From Bacillus sp. FJAT-52991 (GTDB taxonomy: Bacteria; Bacillota; Bacilli; Bacillales; Domibacillaceae), in contig NZ_CP147404.1 of NCBI RefSeq assembly GCF_037201805.1, forward strand, positions 2,628,001-2,692,000: a DNA stretch of 64,000 bases. The letters are read 5' to 3'. The notes beneath the pieces were generated by a model. The model was given only the letters and a program-made list of their open reading frames with translations. It ran no database searches and was not told the origin of the DNA. Within the stretch, counting starts at the first letter, position 1, and each line of letters opens with the position of its first letter. Made by a program: the position numbers and the translations under genes. Shown here in pieces: positions 37,338-45,697 of this stretch.

Positions 37338-37841
37338 ATGACCCAACAAACATTGCCAGATCCATTTACCGTATGGAAAAGTTTTTACGAAAAAACAGAA
37401 GCAAGTTGGAATGATATCCTGCATGAAACGATGCAGCAGGAGGCTTATTCTGAATGGATGGGCCAAACTCAAAGCGCTTATTTACAATTCCAAGAGCTGA
37501 TTCAAAAAACGACAGAGGCTTATTTAAAGCAAATAAATATGCCAACTCGCGAAGAGATTTCAAGCGTTGCGTCGCTCATTATTAACTTAGAAGAGAAAGT
37601 GGAAGACCTTGACCAAAAAGTAGAAGACGAACTTTTGAACAGTCCAGCTCTAGCTGAAATTACTAAGCTAAAAACAACAGTTATCAGACTAGATAAAAAG
37701 ATGGACCGAATCTTAAAAGCATTGCAGCAAGTAGAGGAAGCGGCATCCGCACCGGAACCAGAACAAGCATCCGCATCAACTGAAGCCCCCTCTGCCAAAA
37801 CAACAGCATCTACTTCACAAACAAAGAAACAAGGTTCTTAA
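37338..37841 (+). CDS. phaR: PhaR, non-catalytic subunit of class IV PHA synthase
   Basis: 167 residues. PhaR activates PhaC in the class IV synthase. The N-terminal part (DPFTVWKSFYEKTEASWNDIL … EAYSEWMGQTQSAYLQFQ) is typical; the middle is coiled coil (SLIINLEEKVEDLDQKVEDELL); the C-terminal ~30 residues are low-complexity (E, P, A, S, T). AAAGGAG lies 11 nt before ATG. First gene of phaR–phaB–phaC. Confidence 0.92.
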   Translation: MTQQTLPDPFTVWKSFYEKTEASWNDILHETMQQEAYSEWMGQTQSAYLQFQELIQKTTEAYLKQINMPTREEISSVASLIINLEEKVEDLDQKVEDELLNSPALAEITKLKTTVIRLDKKMDRILKALQQVEEAASAPEPEQASASTEAPSAKTTASTSQTKKQGS

Positions 37842-37884
37842 TAGCAAGTCATCTTCTAAAAAACTACATAAGGAGTGTATGTAA

Positions 37885-38667
37885 ATGGCAATCATTGAAA
37901 AAGAGCTAATCCAGAAAAATGAAGATTTGTTAAGTTTGAGAGGAAAAGTTGTCATTGTAACAGGCGGTTCCCGTGGGATCGGTGCTACAATTGCAAAAGA
38001 ACTAGCAAAAAAAGGTGCAAATGTTGTCATTAACTATAACTCAAGTTCAGACGCAGCAAAAGCTGTCGTAGAAGATATTGAAAGCTTTGGTGGATCAGCA
38101 CTAGCTTGCAAAGCTGATGTAGCAAGCTTAGAAGAATCTAAACACTTAATTGAAGAAACGAAAAAACAATTTGGCAGAATCGACATTCTTGTCAATAATG
38201 CTGGGATTACAAGAGATCGTTCATTTAAAAAGCTTAGCGAAGAAGAGTGGTACGATGTGATTAACGTCAATTTAAATAGTATTTATCACACGACATCTGC
38301 TGTCATTCATACAATGCTTGAGCAAAAGTACGGCCGCATTATTAATATTAGTTCAATCATCGGACAAGCAGGCGCCTTCGGTCAAACGAACTACTCAGCT
38401 TCAAAAGCAGGCATGATTGGCTTTACTAAATCTTTAGCTTTAGAAACAGCTAAAAGCGGGATTACAGTTAATTCCATCTGCCCTGGCTATATTGAAACTG
38501 AGATGTCCGCAGCGATTCCAGACAATGTCCTAGAGCAACTTATATCAAAAATCCCAATGAAGCGCTTAGGAAAAACTTCTGAAGTAGCAGAAGCTGTTCT
38601 ATTCCTCGCAAACAGTAATTACATTACAGGTCAATGCATCAATGTAAATGGCGGTGTATACATGTAA
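37885..38667 (+). CDS. phaB: PhaB, acetoacetyl-CoA reductase (SDR)
   Basis: 260 residues. It reduces acetoacetyl-CoA to (R)-3-hydroxybutyryl-CoA with NADPH, the PHA monomer. SDR motifs: cofactor TGGSRGIGATIAK, NNAG, and catalytic S-(12)-Y-x3-K in ISSIIGQAGAFGQTNYSASKAG. An N-terminal extension of ~17 residues before the fold (MAIIEKELIQKNEDLLSL) is longer than in most relatives, but AAGGAG fits the called start. FabG is the main alternative; the phaR/phaC context decides. Confidence 0.9.
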   Translation: MAIIEKELIQKNEDLLSLRGKVVIVTGGSRGIGATIAKELAKKGANVVINYNSSSDAAKAVVEDIESFGGSALACKADVASLEESKHLIEETKKQFGRIDILVNNAGITRDRSFKKLSEEEWYDVINVNLNSIYHTTSAVIHTMLEQKYGRIINISSIIGQAGAFGQTNYSASKAGMIGFTKSLALETAKSGITVNSICPGYIETEMSAAIPDNVLEQLISKIPMKRLGKTSEVAEAVLFLANSNYITGQCINVNGGVYM

Positions 38668-38714
38668 GCAAGATGAATCGTTTGCTGTAACATTTAAAAA
38701 GGGGGAATGTGAAC

Positions 38715-39800
38715 GTGTACTCTACAACAAAAGAAATGGAAGCTTGGGTAAATACACTACCTGACAATATCCAAAAAAGCTATTACCGCTTCAAACGAGT
38801 ATCAGAGGTATTAACAAAAGAACCGGAACCGCAAGTAGGCTTAACACCTAAAGAAGTCATTTGGACAAAGAACAAAGCCAAGCTATACCGTTACCAACCG
38901 GCAAAAGAAAAGACAAATAAAGTGCCGCTATTAATGATTTATGCCCTTATCAATAAGCCCTATATATTAGACTTAACTCCTGGCAGTAGCCTAATCGAAT
39001 ACTTAACGGATCAAGGACATGACGTTTACTTATTGGATTGGGGGACACCAGGTTACGAAGATCGGCATATGAAACTAGACCATTATGTTCTGGATTACAT
39101 TCCTCGTGCCATCCAAAAGGTATTACGAACTTCCGGTGCGGATGAAGTAAGTTTACTTGGTTATTGCATGGGCGGGACGATGACAGCTATTTCTGCTGCT
39201 CTCCATCCCGATTTGCCAATTCGTAATTTAATCTTTTTAACAAGTCCATTTGATTTTGAGGATACCGGTTTATTTACAAACTGGCTTGATGAGCGTTATT
39301 TTAATTTGGATAAAATGGTCGATACATTTGGCATTATTCCGCCTCAAACGATTGACCTTGGAAATAAGCTATTAAAGCCGCTTGTCAACTATATGGGGCC
39401 TTTTATAACATTAGCTGAACGTGCAGACAATGAAGACTTCATTAAAAGCTGGTCTTTAATGCAAAAATGGGTGCATGATGGCATCCCATTCCCTGGTGAA
39501 GCGTTTAGACAATGGATCCGCGACTTTTATCAAAAAAACAAGCTGATTAAAGATGAATTAATGATCCGGGGGAAACATGTGCGGCTAAGCGATATTGAAG
39601 CGAATATTTTAAATATCGCCGCCCAACGCGATCATATTGCTGCGCCAGAGCAGGTAAAGCCATTAATGGACAAAGTATCCAGTAAAGATAAAACGTATCA
39701 ATTGATGCCTACTGGACATGTTTCTGTCGCCGTTGGTGGAAATGCAGTGAAGCGTACGTACCCAACGATTGACCAGTGGTTGGTTGAGCGTTCAAAATAA
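38715..39800 (+). CDS. phaC: PhaC, catalytic subunit of class IV PHA synthase
   Basis: 361 residues from GTG 38715, 9 nt after AAAAAGGGGG; a GTG at 38709 is too close to that site. The alpha/beta-hydrolase core contains the synthase box G-Y-C-M-G-G with its cysteine nucleophile, an aspartate in NIAAQRDHIA and a histidine in TGHVSVAVGG. At ~360 residues with an adjacent phaR it is class IV (Bacillus type). It polymerises 3-hydroxyacyl-CoA into PHA granules. The gene ends 12 nt before the disrupted terminator that holds the IS1182 element. Confidence 0.94.
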   Translation: MYSTTKEMEAWVNTLPDNIQKSYYRFKRVSEVLTKEPEPQVGLTPKEVIWTKNKAKLYRYQPAKEKTNKVPLLMIYALINKPYILDLTPGSSLIEYLTDQGHDVYLLDWGTPGYEDRHMKLDHYVLDYIPRAIQKVLRTSGADEVSLLGYCMGGTMTAISAALHPDLPIRNLIFLTSPFDFEDTGLFTNWLDERYFNLDKMVDTFGIIPPQTIDLGNKLLKPLVNYMGPFITLAERADNEDFIKSWSLMQKWVHDGIPFPGEAFRQWIRDFYQKNKLIKDELMIRGKHVRLSDIEANILNIAAQRDHIAAPEQVKPLMDKVSSKDKTYQLMPTGHVSVAVGGNAVKRTYPTIDQWLVERSK

Positions 39801-39867
39801 TATTATTGATGAAAAAATCCCCTCAAAAAAACGAGGGCACTGAAAAAGTCCATCTATTTAAACTAAG

Positions 39868-39911
39868 CGAGCCTTTCCTCGATGAAATTGAGGAAAGGCT
39901 CGCTATTTTTT
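39868..39911 (+). terminator. terminator at the left end of the IS1182 element
   Basis: AGCGAGCCTTTCCTC and GAGGAAAGGCTCGCT form a 15-bp perfect stem followed by T6 (39906–39911). The U-tract runs directly into the transposase -10 box TATAAT (39913–39918). Confidence 0.9.
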
Positions 39912-39946
39912 GTATAATAAGGATATTACATTCAGGTGGTGTCCCG

Positions 39947-41290
39947 ATGATTTCCAATCAAGAATCCTTAACTCTCAGCCCATTTATGGAGATTTACGAT
40001 ATTGTTGTGCCAAAAGATAATATGCTTCGTCAAATGAATGAACTCGTGGATTTTACATTCATTCTAGAAGAACTAAAAAATAAATATTGCCTCGATAACG
40101 GTCGCAACGCAGTGCCGCCGATTCGCATGTTTAAATATTTATTGCTGAAATCCATCTTCGATTTGTCGGATGTGGATGTGGTCGAGCGTTCGAAGTATGA
40201 TATGTCCTTTAAATATTTCCTAGATATGGCGCCGGAAGATGCTGTGATTAATTCAAGTTCATTAACGAAATTCCGTAAACTTCGTCTTCAAGATGTAGGT
40301 TTATTAGACATGCTTATTTATAAAACCGTCGATATGGCGCTGGAAAAAGGACTCATTAAAAGTAAAACCATTATCGTGGATGCTACGCATACGAAATCGC
40401 GTTATAATCAAAAATCACCCAAAGAATTTTTAATGGAAAAATCGAAAAATGTCCGAAAGGCTGTCTATCAAATCGATGAATCAATGAAAGAAAAATTAAA
40501 TGTGTTGAAAGAAGTAGTGGAAGATTATACAGAACAGCTCCATTTCTCTACTGATCCAGATGCACGTGTTGGTCATAAAACGGCAGATTCTTCTTTCTTC
40601 GGCTTTAAAACACATATCGCTATGAGTGATGAACGACTGATTACCGCTGCGATCGTGACAACAGGCGAAAAAAGCGATGGGAAATACCTACAAGAATTAA
40701 TTGAAAAAAGCCAAGAAACAGGCATGAAAATTGAAACAGTTATTGGGGATACAGCTTATTCAGAAAAAGATAATATTCACTATGCAAATGAAAACGAGCT
40801 CCAATTAGTATCGAAACTAAATCCCCAAATTACACAAGGTGGACGCGCGAAAGAAAATGAATTTGAGTTTAATAAAGATGCAGGGATGTACGTTTGTCAG
40901 GCTGGACACATGGCTATTCGCAAAGCCCGTACGAATAAGAAAAATGTAGGTGAAAATCAACGCCAAACGTATTATTTCGATATTGAAAAATGTAAGGGAT
41001 GTCCATTTAAAAAGGGATGTTATAAAGAAGGGGCAAAAAGTAAAACGTATTCTGTCACAATTAAGTCGACAGAACATAAAGAACAAGAAGCATTTCAAAA
41101 GAGTGAAGGCTTTAAGGAGAAGGCAAAAGAGCGTTATAAAATTGAAGCGAAAAATAGTGAACTCAAGCACAGACACGGGTATGATGTGGCCTCTTCCTCG
41201 GGTCTTATTGGTATGCAAATGCAAGGAGCGATGGCGATATTCGCCGTCAATCTCAAACGAATCCTTACACTTTTACGGGAATCCAAATAA
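39947..41290 (+). CDS. IS1182-family DDE transposase
   Basis: 447 residues from ATG 39947 (AGGTGGT upstream). An upstream in-frame ATG at 39806 lies outside the element and would read through the terminator hairpin. N-terminal DUF772-like domain (PFMEIYDIVVPKDNMLRQMNELVDF; FKYLLLKSIFDLSD), then the catalytic core with aspartates in IIVDATHTKSRY and VIGDTAYS, and a glutamate in the KERYKIEAKNSELKHRHGYD region. A C-x2-C-x4-C cluster (KCKGCPFKKGC) lies between. Full length and undamaged. Confidence 0.9.
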   Translation: MISNQESLTLSPFMEIYDIVVPKDNMLRQMNELVDFTFILEELKNKYCLDNGRNAVPPIRMFKYLLLKSIFDLSDVDVVERSKYDMSFKYFLDMAPEDAVINSSSLTKFRKLRLQDVGLLDMLIYKTVDMALEKGLIKSKTIIVDATHTKSRYNQKSPKEFLMEKSKNVRKAVYQIDESMKEKLNVLKEVVEDYTEQLHFSTDPDARVGHKTADSSFFGFKTHIAMSDERLITAAIVTTGEKSDGKYLQELIEKSQETGMKIETVIGDTAYSEKDNIHYANENELQLVSKLNPQITQGGRAKENEFEFNKDAGMYVCQAGHMAIRKARTNKKNVGENQRQTYYFDIEKCKGCPFKKGCYKEGAKSKTYSVTIKSTEHKEQEAFQKSEGFKEKAKERYKIEAKNSELKHRHGYDVASSSGLIGMQMQGAMAIFAVNLKRILTLLRESK

Positions 41291-41305
41291 AAATAACCGA
41301 AGAAA

Positions 41306-41351
41306 AAAGCGATATAACGTTCAAAATCGAACGCTATATCGCCTTTTTAGT
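41306..41351 (+). terminator. terminator downstream of the transposase
   Basis: GCGATATAACGTTC pairs with GAACGCTATATCGC (one bulge), followed by T5. It lies 20 nt after the transposase stop. Confidence 0.85.
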
Positions 41352-41420
41352 TGGAAATCAACTGACCTATTTTAAAAACGTAAGTTTTTCAGTGGCCTCA
41401 AAAAAACAGAGGGGATTTTT

Positions 41421-42413
41421 TTAAGATTTGCTTTCTCGGAACCATTGATCCATTTTCACCATAATGGATTGCATAGCTTTAGGATCTTTCATTGATGGCA
41501 TATTGGCAAGAAAGACTTGTTTCGGTGGCTGAGTCTCTTCTGCTTGCTTTTGCAAAATTAAAATATTTTTTGCTGCTTGCTTATTTTTAAACAAGGATGG
41601 CGGGAGTCCAATGACACCTTGAATATGTGCATGCTGTTGAAAAAAGCGGTGTAGCTTATCCGCACCAGTAGATTCAAATAAGCTATCTGGTATGAGGAAA
41701 AATAAATATCCACCTGGTTTTGTATGCTTAATACTTTGTTCCATAAATAAGAAATGAGCATAAGAATGACCTTCTTCTGCACGTAACTCGTACTCGGCAG
41801 CACGTACGTCATTCGGATAATAACCAACTGGTAAGTCGCAAACAATCACATCAGATGGATCGATTAACAATGGCTCTAACGAATCTTGACTATACAATTG
41901 CACAGGCTGCTCAAGTAAGTTGGCTCCGCACCACGCAAGCTTCAACAGTAGATCATCAATATCGACCCCAATAGCAGCTAGATTTTTTTCCGATAAATGA
42001 TTTAACACGGTAAACAATAAATTTCCTGTTCCAACAGCAGGGTCCATTATTGTGAATTCACTCTTGTCCTTCATGAACTGGCCAAGTAAATAACCGATAA
42101 ATAGCCCCATAGAATCTGGTGTCATTTGATGATTAGGCTGGACGTTTTCTTGCATTCCTTTTAAAATAGCAAGCTGATAAGCCTTACGCATTTCTTCTTT
42201 AGAAAATTGATCGAGCTGAATATCTTCGTACTTCTTTAAGACTTGCTTTTTCGCCACTTCACTTAATTCCTCTTGCAGTATGTCTTTTTGGAATAAGTTT
42301 TCAGCTGTTTCTGCTAATGCATCTAAATATGTGCACGACAATTCGTTTTGAAAAATGGCAGCTGTTTCATCGAAAGTTTTGAAAAGTCTTTCGATCGGGG
42401 AAAATTCATTCAT
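41421..42413 (-). CDS. ytxK: YtxK class I SAM-dependent methyltransferase (N6-adenine type)
   Basis: 330 residues from ATG 42413; AAGGAGG lies 7 nt upstream, inside a longer open frame. Motif I (IMDPAVGTGNLLFTVLNHL) and the catalytic DLPVGYYP (D-P-P-Y-like, degenerate to DLPVG) followed by a HYxF-type membrane of helices place it with type I restriction M-like methylases. No specificity partner or restriction gene is adjacent, so the substrate is unknown. The degenerate D/N-P-P-Y motif makes DNA methylation uncertain. The stop overlaps the split terminator. Confidence 0.88.
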   Translation of the reverse strand: MNEFSPIERLFKTFDETAAIFQNELSCTYLDALAETAENLFQKDILQEELSEVAKKQVLKKYEDIQLDQFSKEEMRKAYQLAILKGMQENVQPNHQMTPDSMGLFIGYLLGQFMKDKSEFTIMDPAVGTGNLLFTVLNHLSEKNLAAIGVDIDDLLLKLAWCGANLLEQPVQLYSQDSLEPLLIDPSDVIVCDLPVGYYPNDVRAAEYELRAEEGHSYAHFLFMEQSIKHTKPGGYLFFLIPDSLFESTGADKLHRFFQQHAHIQGVIGLPPSLFKNKQAAKNILILQKQAEETQPPKQVFLANMPSMKDPKAMQSIMVKMDQWFRESKS

Positions 42414-42455
42414 TCGTCGTTCCTCCTTAAACATTTCTCACCGGGAACATTACTT

Positions 42456-42486
42456 AAAAAAGCTGACCCTTTTGTTAAGGGTCAGC
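42456..42486 (-). terminator. tpx terminator
   Basis: GCTGACCCTT (42462–42471) pairs with AAGGGTCAGC (42477–42486), then U6 on the minus strand. It begins about 8 nt after the tpx stop. Confidence 0.92.
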
Positions 42487-42493
42487 CTACTGA

Positions 42494-42994
42494 TTATAAA
42501 GCAGCTTTTACAGCTTCAATCGCTTTTTCATAGTCCGGATGATTCGTTCCCTCACTTACATACTCAACGTAAGTAATTTTATCATGACTGTCAACTACAA
42601 ATACCGCACGTGCTAATAAACGTAGTTCTTTCAGATGAACCCCATACGCCTCAGCGAAAGAAAGGTCGCGATGATCCGAGTATGTTTTCACATTTTCTAA
42701 GCCATTCGCTGCACACCAACGTTTTTGTGCAAACGGTAAATCCACAGAAATCGTTAATACTTCTACATTTTCCACTTTGGATGCCTCTTCATTAAAGCGA
42801 CGCGTTTGAGCATCACATACACCCGTATCAATTGAAGGGACCACACTGATCAAGCGAACTTTTCCTTTAGAATCAGCTAGCGTCACCTCTGATAAATCGT
42901 TAGCTAGCACAGTAAAATCCGGTGCTTGATCTCCTACTTTTACTTCGTTTCCAAGTAAAGTCATTGGATTTCCTTTAAACGTTACATGAGCCAT
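42494..42994 (-). CDS. tpx: thiol peroxidase
   Basis: 166 residues. An atypical 2-Cys peroxiredoxin that reduces peroxides with thioredoxin. The peroxidatic cysteine lies in [14 protein letters not shown] (the family usually has T-P-V-C-D; here a glycine replaces the proline) and the resolving cysteine in [22 protein letters not shown] precedes ATG 42994. Position after ytxK matches B. subtilis. Confidence 0.95.
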   Translation of the reverse strand: MAHVTFKGNPMTLLGNEVKVGDQAPDFTVLANDLSEVTLADSKGKVRLISVVPSIDTGVCDAQTRRFNEEASKVENVEVLTISVDLPFAQKRWCAANGLENVKTYSDHRDLSFAEAYGVHLKELRLLARAVFVVDSHDKITYVEYVSEGTNHPDYEKAIEAVKAAL

Positions 42995-43060
42995 TCCTAA
43001 TCCCTCCTTGATCTATTTACACTTCTTATTTTACTGAAAAAATTAGCAAAAAAGCAAAGA

Positions 43061-43086
43061 AAAACCCTTGCTGAGTTTCAGCAAGG
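43061..43086 (-). terminator. ytfJ terminator
   Basis: CCTTGCTGA (43066–43074) pairs with TCAGCAAGG (43078–43086) and is followed by U4–5 on the minus strand. Confidence 0.85.
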
Positions 43087-43103
43087 AAGATGTGACTATT
43101 TCA

Positions 43104-43562
43104 TTAAATAGAAGGATCCTGATCAGGCTTCGTTTGGCAACCATCTGTCTTAGAAGGATCATTTTTTTGAAACATCCCTTGAATTTTTTCGACGACATTA
43201 GGTGCCATATCAAGCACTTTATCAATTAAATGCGTATTTTCATCTAAGTGAAGCATACGCACATCATTACCCTTCACAATTAAAAAAGCAATCGGTGTGA
43301 TCGAAACCCCACCACCGCTCCCACCACCAAATGGACTTTTTTCCTGTTTAGATTGCGAACTTCCTGATGAGCCGCCATTTGGCTTGTCAATTGTGAACTC
43401 ACTTCCACCAGCCGCAAAACCAAAACCAACTTTAGAAACTGTCATAATCACACTTCCATCCGGTGTTTCTACCGGATCACCAATGATCGTGTTAACATCA
43501 ATCATTTGTTTCAAGTTTTCCATCGCCGTTGTCATTAAGCCTTCAATTGGATGTTCACTCAT
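43104..43562 (-). CDS. ytfJ: YtfJ/GerW-type sporulation protein
   Basis: 152 residues from ATG 43562 (GGGAGGTAAAAAT upstream). The central glycine/serine-rich segment (NGGSSGSSQSKQEKSPFGGGSGGGVSITPIAFLIV) is diagnostic for YtfJ, which is needed for normal spore germination. A C-terminal extension (DPSKTDGCQTKPDQDPSI) is polar. Adjacent ytfI is co-oriented, 16 nt upstream. Confidence 0.9.
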   Translation of the reverse strand: MSEHPIEGLMTTAMENLKQMIDVNTIIGDPVETPDGSVIMTVSKVGFGFAAGGSEFTIDKPNGGSSGSSQSKQEKSPFGGGSGGGVSITPIAFLIVKGNDVRMLHLDENTHLIDKVLDMAPNVVEKIQGMFQKNDPSKTDGCQTKPDQDPSI

Positions 43563-43577
43563 ATTTTTACCTCCCAA

Positions 43578-44264
43578 TTATACTTGTTTATTAATCGCCG
43601 CCGTTCCCCACTTCCTTTTTTTGCTACGCCAACGAGAAAGAATTTTAATAACAGCAACTATAGCTTGCCCGGGACGGAAGGCAATCATACATGAAAATTC
43701 CGTTCGTAAAACGGACTGACCGAAAACAGGAGTGATCATCATTTTCGGCTCTGATGTCATCCTCATCAAATAGCTCGCAATAGAAATGGCTCCACTTTTG
43801 ACTGTCCAAAGTGAGCCTGCCGCCATTCCAGTCCATGCAGCATCCTTCATTCCAAGAACGGTTTTCCAACATACGTTCTTGATCTCCACTTTCTTCAAAA
43901 AAGAGCGCAGTACCTCTCGCAGCGACTCTACTCGCCGAGTCAACTCCCTTGCATCCGATAGGAACTCCTCAAATTCGGCATATGTAATTTCTTTTTTGTC
44001 CGCATTTTTCGTCTTTTGCCCATCCTTTGTTTTTGTCTCTTTTTCAAAAAAAAGACTAGGCGGTTTTTTTCCCCGATAAGTAAGCAGCTTCATAAATGGC
44101 ACTTTTACCGTATAGGAAAGCAATCCATTCCAAAGCTCTAGACGAACTTTAATGTCTATATTATCCTTCTCAAAAAAGGAATGAATAATAACACGCAACT
44201 TGGACAAACAAACGACCACAATCATAAAAAAAAGACCACCAAGTAGCCACCATGCATATACCAT
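43578..44264 (-). CDS. ytfI: YtfI, DUF2953 membrane protein
   Basis: 228 residues. One N-terminal transmembrane helix (~5–25, WWLLGGLFFMIVVVCL) and a soluble domain with a lysine-rich linker (~75–92). DUF2953 proteins are conserved with ytfJ in spore formers; function unknown. RBS GGAAGGGGAAT. The IS3 element sits 18 nt upstream, so the original promoter has been displaced. Confidence 0.85.
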   Translation of the reverse strand: MVYAWWLLGGLFFMIVVVCLSKLRVIIHSFFEKDNIDIKVRLELWNGLLSYTVKVPFMKLLTYRGKKPPSLFFEKETKTKDGQKTKNADKKEITYAEFEEFLSDARELTRRVESLREVLRSFLKKVEIKNVCWKTVLGMKDAAWTGMAAGSLWTVKSGAISIASYLMRMTSEPKMMITPVFGQSVLRTEFSCMIAFRPGQAIVAVIKILSRWRSKKRKWGTAAINKQV

Positions 44265-44282
44265 TATTCCCCTTCCTTTCCG

Positions 44283-45173
44283 TTAGCATTCTGCCCTAAA
44301 GGATAGAAGTGTATACTTGTAAAAGTAAGTGAGTTTTAGAAGATGATCTCTGTATTGAACAGGGGTCATCTTTTTTAGATTCCATTGATACCTATAGTTA
44401 TTGTAATAAATCATATATTGCTTAATTTCACGTTTTAATTCCTCTAGTGTTATACATGGTTTAATATAGGCCTCGTCCTTAAAATGCCCAAAGAAGGATT
44501 CTTGCGGAGCATTATCCCAACAGTTACCTCGCCTGGACATGGATTGACGTAATCCAAGTTTCTTCACTAACTTTTGAAAATCAGGGTGTGTATAGTGGGT
44601 ACCTTGATCAGAGTGTATCAAGGCATCTTCTGTCTTTCTAAAGTTTCGATTCTTCTTTAACTTCAGAAGGGTACCTGTAGCTAAATCCATGGTTAATCGG
44701 TCTGACACGTGATAGGCCAAGAGTTCATTGGTTGAGCTATCTTTAATTGTCGACAAATAGGCTTTCTGACCCTTTCCGTAATATAAATATGTGATATCGG
44801 TTAGGAGTACCTTTCCAGGGACACCTTGCTTAAATTGCCGGTTCAATAGATTTGGTACAACTCGGTGTTCTTGTGTGGCTTTCATCATTCGTCTATAAGG
44901 ATTTGCCTTTCTGATAGGGCATATAATCCCATACTTCTTCATGATTCGCCGTATGCGCTTTAAATTGTAGACAACACCAAATTGACCCGCCAAAGTCATT
45001 TTGATTTGACGTGCCCCTTTTTTCCGTCTTTTAAAATGGAAGGCCTTTAAGACAATCCCCTTTACTACCTCATCTTTTTCATCTTTTAGCTTCCTTTGTT
45101 CTTGCGACGCTTTTGAGAAATAATTATAATAACCACTTCTTGAGACGCCAGCTGCTTTACATAGGTAGCTCAC
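44283..45173 (-). CDS. IS3 family transposase OrfB (integrase domain)
   Basis: 296 residues from a GTG, but the frame is open further upstream and normally translated as part of OrfAB. HTH_21-like segment (RRKKGARQIKMTL), then the retroviral-type integrase core with DDE residues in LLTDITYLYYG, IHSDQGTHYTHPDFQ and the NAPQESFFGHFKDE region (glutamate), as in the IS150 group. The last residues extend past the probable IS end, into flanking DNA. Confidence 0.9.
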   Translation of the reverse strand: MSYLCKAAGVSRSGYYNYFSKASQEQRKLKDEKDEVVKGIVLKAFHFKRRKKGARQIKMTLAGQFGVVYNLKRIRRIMKKYGIICPIRKANPYRRMMKATQEHRVVPNLLNRQFKQGVPGKVLLTDITYLYYGKGQKAYLSTIKDSSTNELLAYHVSDRLTMDLATGTLLKLKKNRNFRKTEDALIHSDQGTHYTHPDFQKLVKKLGLRQSMSRRGNCWDNAPQESFFGHFKDEAYIKPCITLEELKREIKQYMIYYNNYRYQWNLKKMTPVQYRDHLLKLTYFYKYTLLSFRAEC

Positions 45174-45655
45174 TATATTTTTTAATTGATATTTTTCGAT
45201 AACTGATCGAATAAGGATATACTTTCGGCTAGGAGGAAGTGCTATTTCTTCATCCCCCTTTCTGCAAATCGAATCTTTTTTAAAAGTTCATTTTCCGCCT
45301 TTAACAAGTTAATTTGTGCTTCTAAGCGAGCATTTTTCTCCTCTAGGGATAATTCTCTTTCTCTAGGACGCCCTGAGTTACCAGTTCTAGTATCACGTAA
45401 ACCACTTATCCCTCCCTCATTGTAAGCATCATTCCACCTTCTACTAGCTGACTTAATCCGGTGTTTCCCCAAAACATCTATGTCAAAACCATGTTGTTCA
45501 AATATATCTCTGGCAAACTTGCCTTTCTTTTTTTCTGCGATAAAAATATGTTTAAATTCATCTGTATAGGTAATTCCTTTTGAACTTACAGATTTAACGT
45601 AAGGATTAATTGATAGCAACTTGATCTCTTTTTCTGTAAAAACCTTTTTACTCAT
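44283..45655 (-). CDS. IS3 OrfAB fusion transposase by -1 frameshift (44283–45281 extension)
   Basis: OrfA and OrfB overlap in reading frames -1 apart. On the minus strand the slippery A-AAA-AAG (45281–45275) sits near the end of orfA. Reading on after a -1 shift gives an open frame (DSICRKGDEE…KNIVSYLCKAAGVSRSGYY) into orfB without a stop. This is the standard IS3 mechanism for making the active OrfAB transposase. Confidence 0.75.
45242..45655 (-). CDS. IS3 family transposase OrfA
   Basis: 137 residues. N-terminal helix-turn-helix (ITYTDEFKHIFIAEKKKGKFARDIFEQHG) and a second HTH segment, ending in a leucine-zipper coiled coil (LSLEEKNARLEAQINLLKAENELLKK) as in IS3-group OrfA. It ends just after the slippery A6G heptamer. 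TTGTATAAT provides the -10 upstream. Confidence 0.9.
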   Translation of the reverse strand: MSKKVFTEKEIKLLSINPYVKSVSSKGITYTDEFKHIFIAEKKKGKFARDIFEQHGFDIDVLGKHRIKSASRRWNDAYNEGGISGLRDTRTGNSGRPRERELSLEEKNARLEAQINLLKAENELLKKIRFAERGMKK

Positions 45656-45697
45656 AATTTCTCCGTCTCCATGTCAATTTCTCTGGTTGTGTTTTTT

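Larger units (their letters stand above)
39833..41399 (+). mobile_element. IS1182-family insertion sequence
   Basis: About 1567 bp with 15-bp terminal repeats GAGGGCACTGAAAAA (39833–39847) and, inverted, GAGGCCACTGAAAAA (41399–41385), one mismatch. It is flanked by direct 8-bp copies AAAAAAAC (39825–39832 and 41400–41407). It holds one transposase gene, a terminator hairpin before it and one after it, so it is insulated on both sides. All parts look intact, which suggests a recent arrival. Confidence 0.8.
39812..41421. terminator. bidirectional phaC/ytxK terminator split by the IS
   Basis: The outer arms AAAAAATCCCCTC (39812–39824) and GAGGGGATTTTTT (41409–41421) are exact complements. Removing the IS and one 8-bp copy leaves TCCCCTC–AAAAAAACA–GAGGGGA with A6/T6 flanks, a perfect bidirectional terminator between convergent phaC and ytxK. 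The ytxK stop codon begins at the last base. Confidence 0.75.

Noticed and set aside
39806..39946. N-terminal extension of the IS1182 transposase to ATG 39806
   Set aside because: The extension would start outside the element, read through the left inverted repeat and a 15-bp terminator stem; the RBS and family length support ATG 39947.
40817..41224. 135-residue open frame antisense to the IS1182 transposase
   Set aside because: It shadows the DDE transposase; no RBS and an improbable, phenylalanine-rich product.
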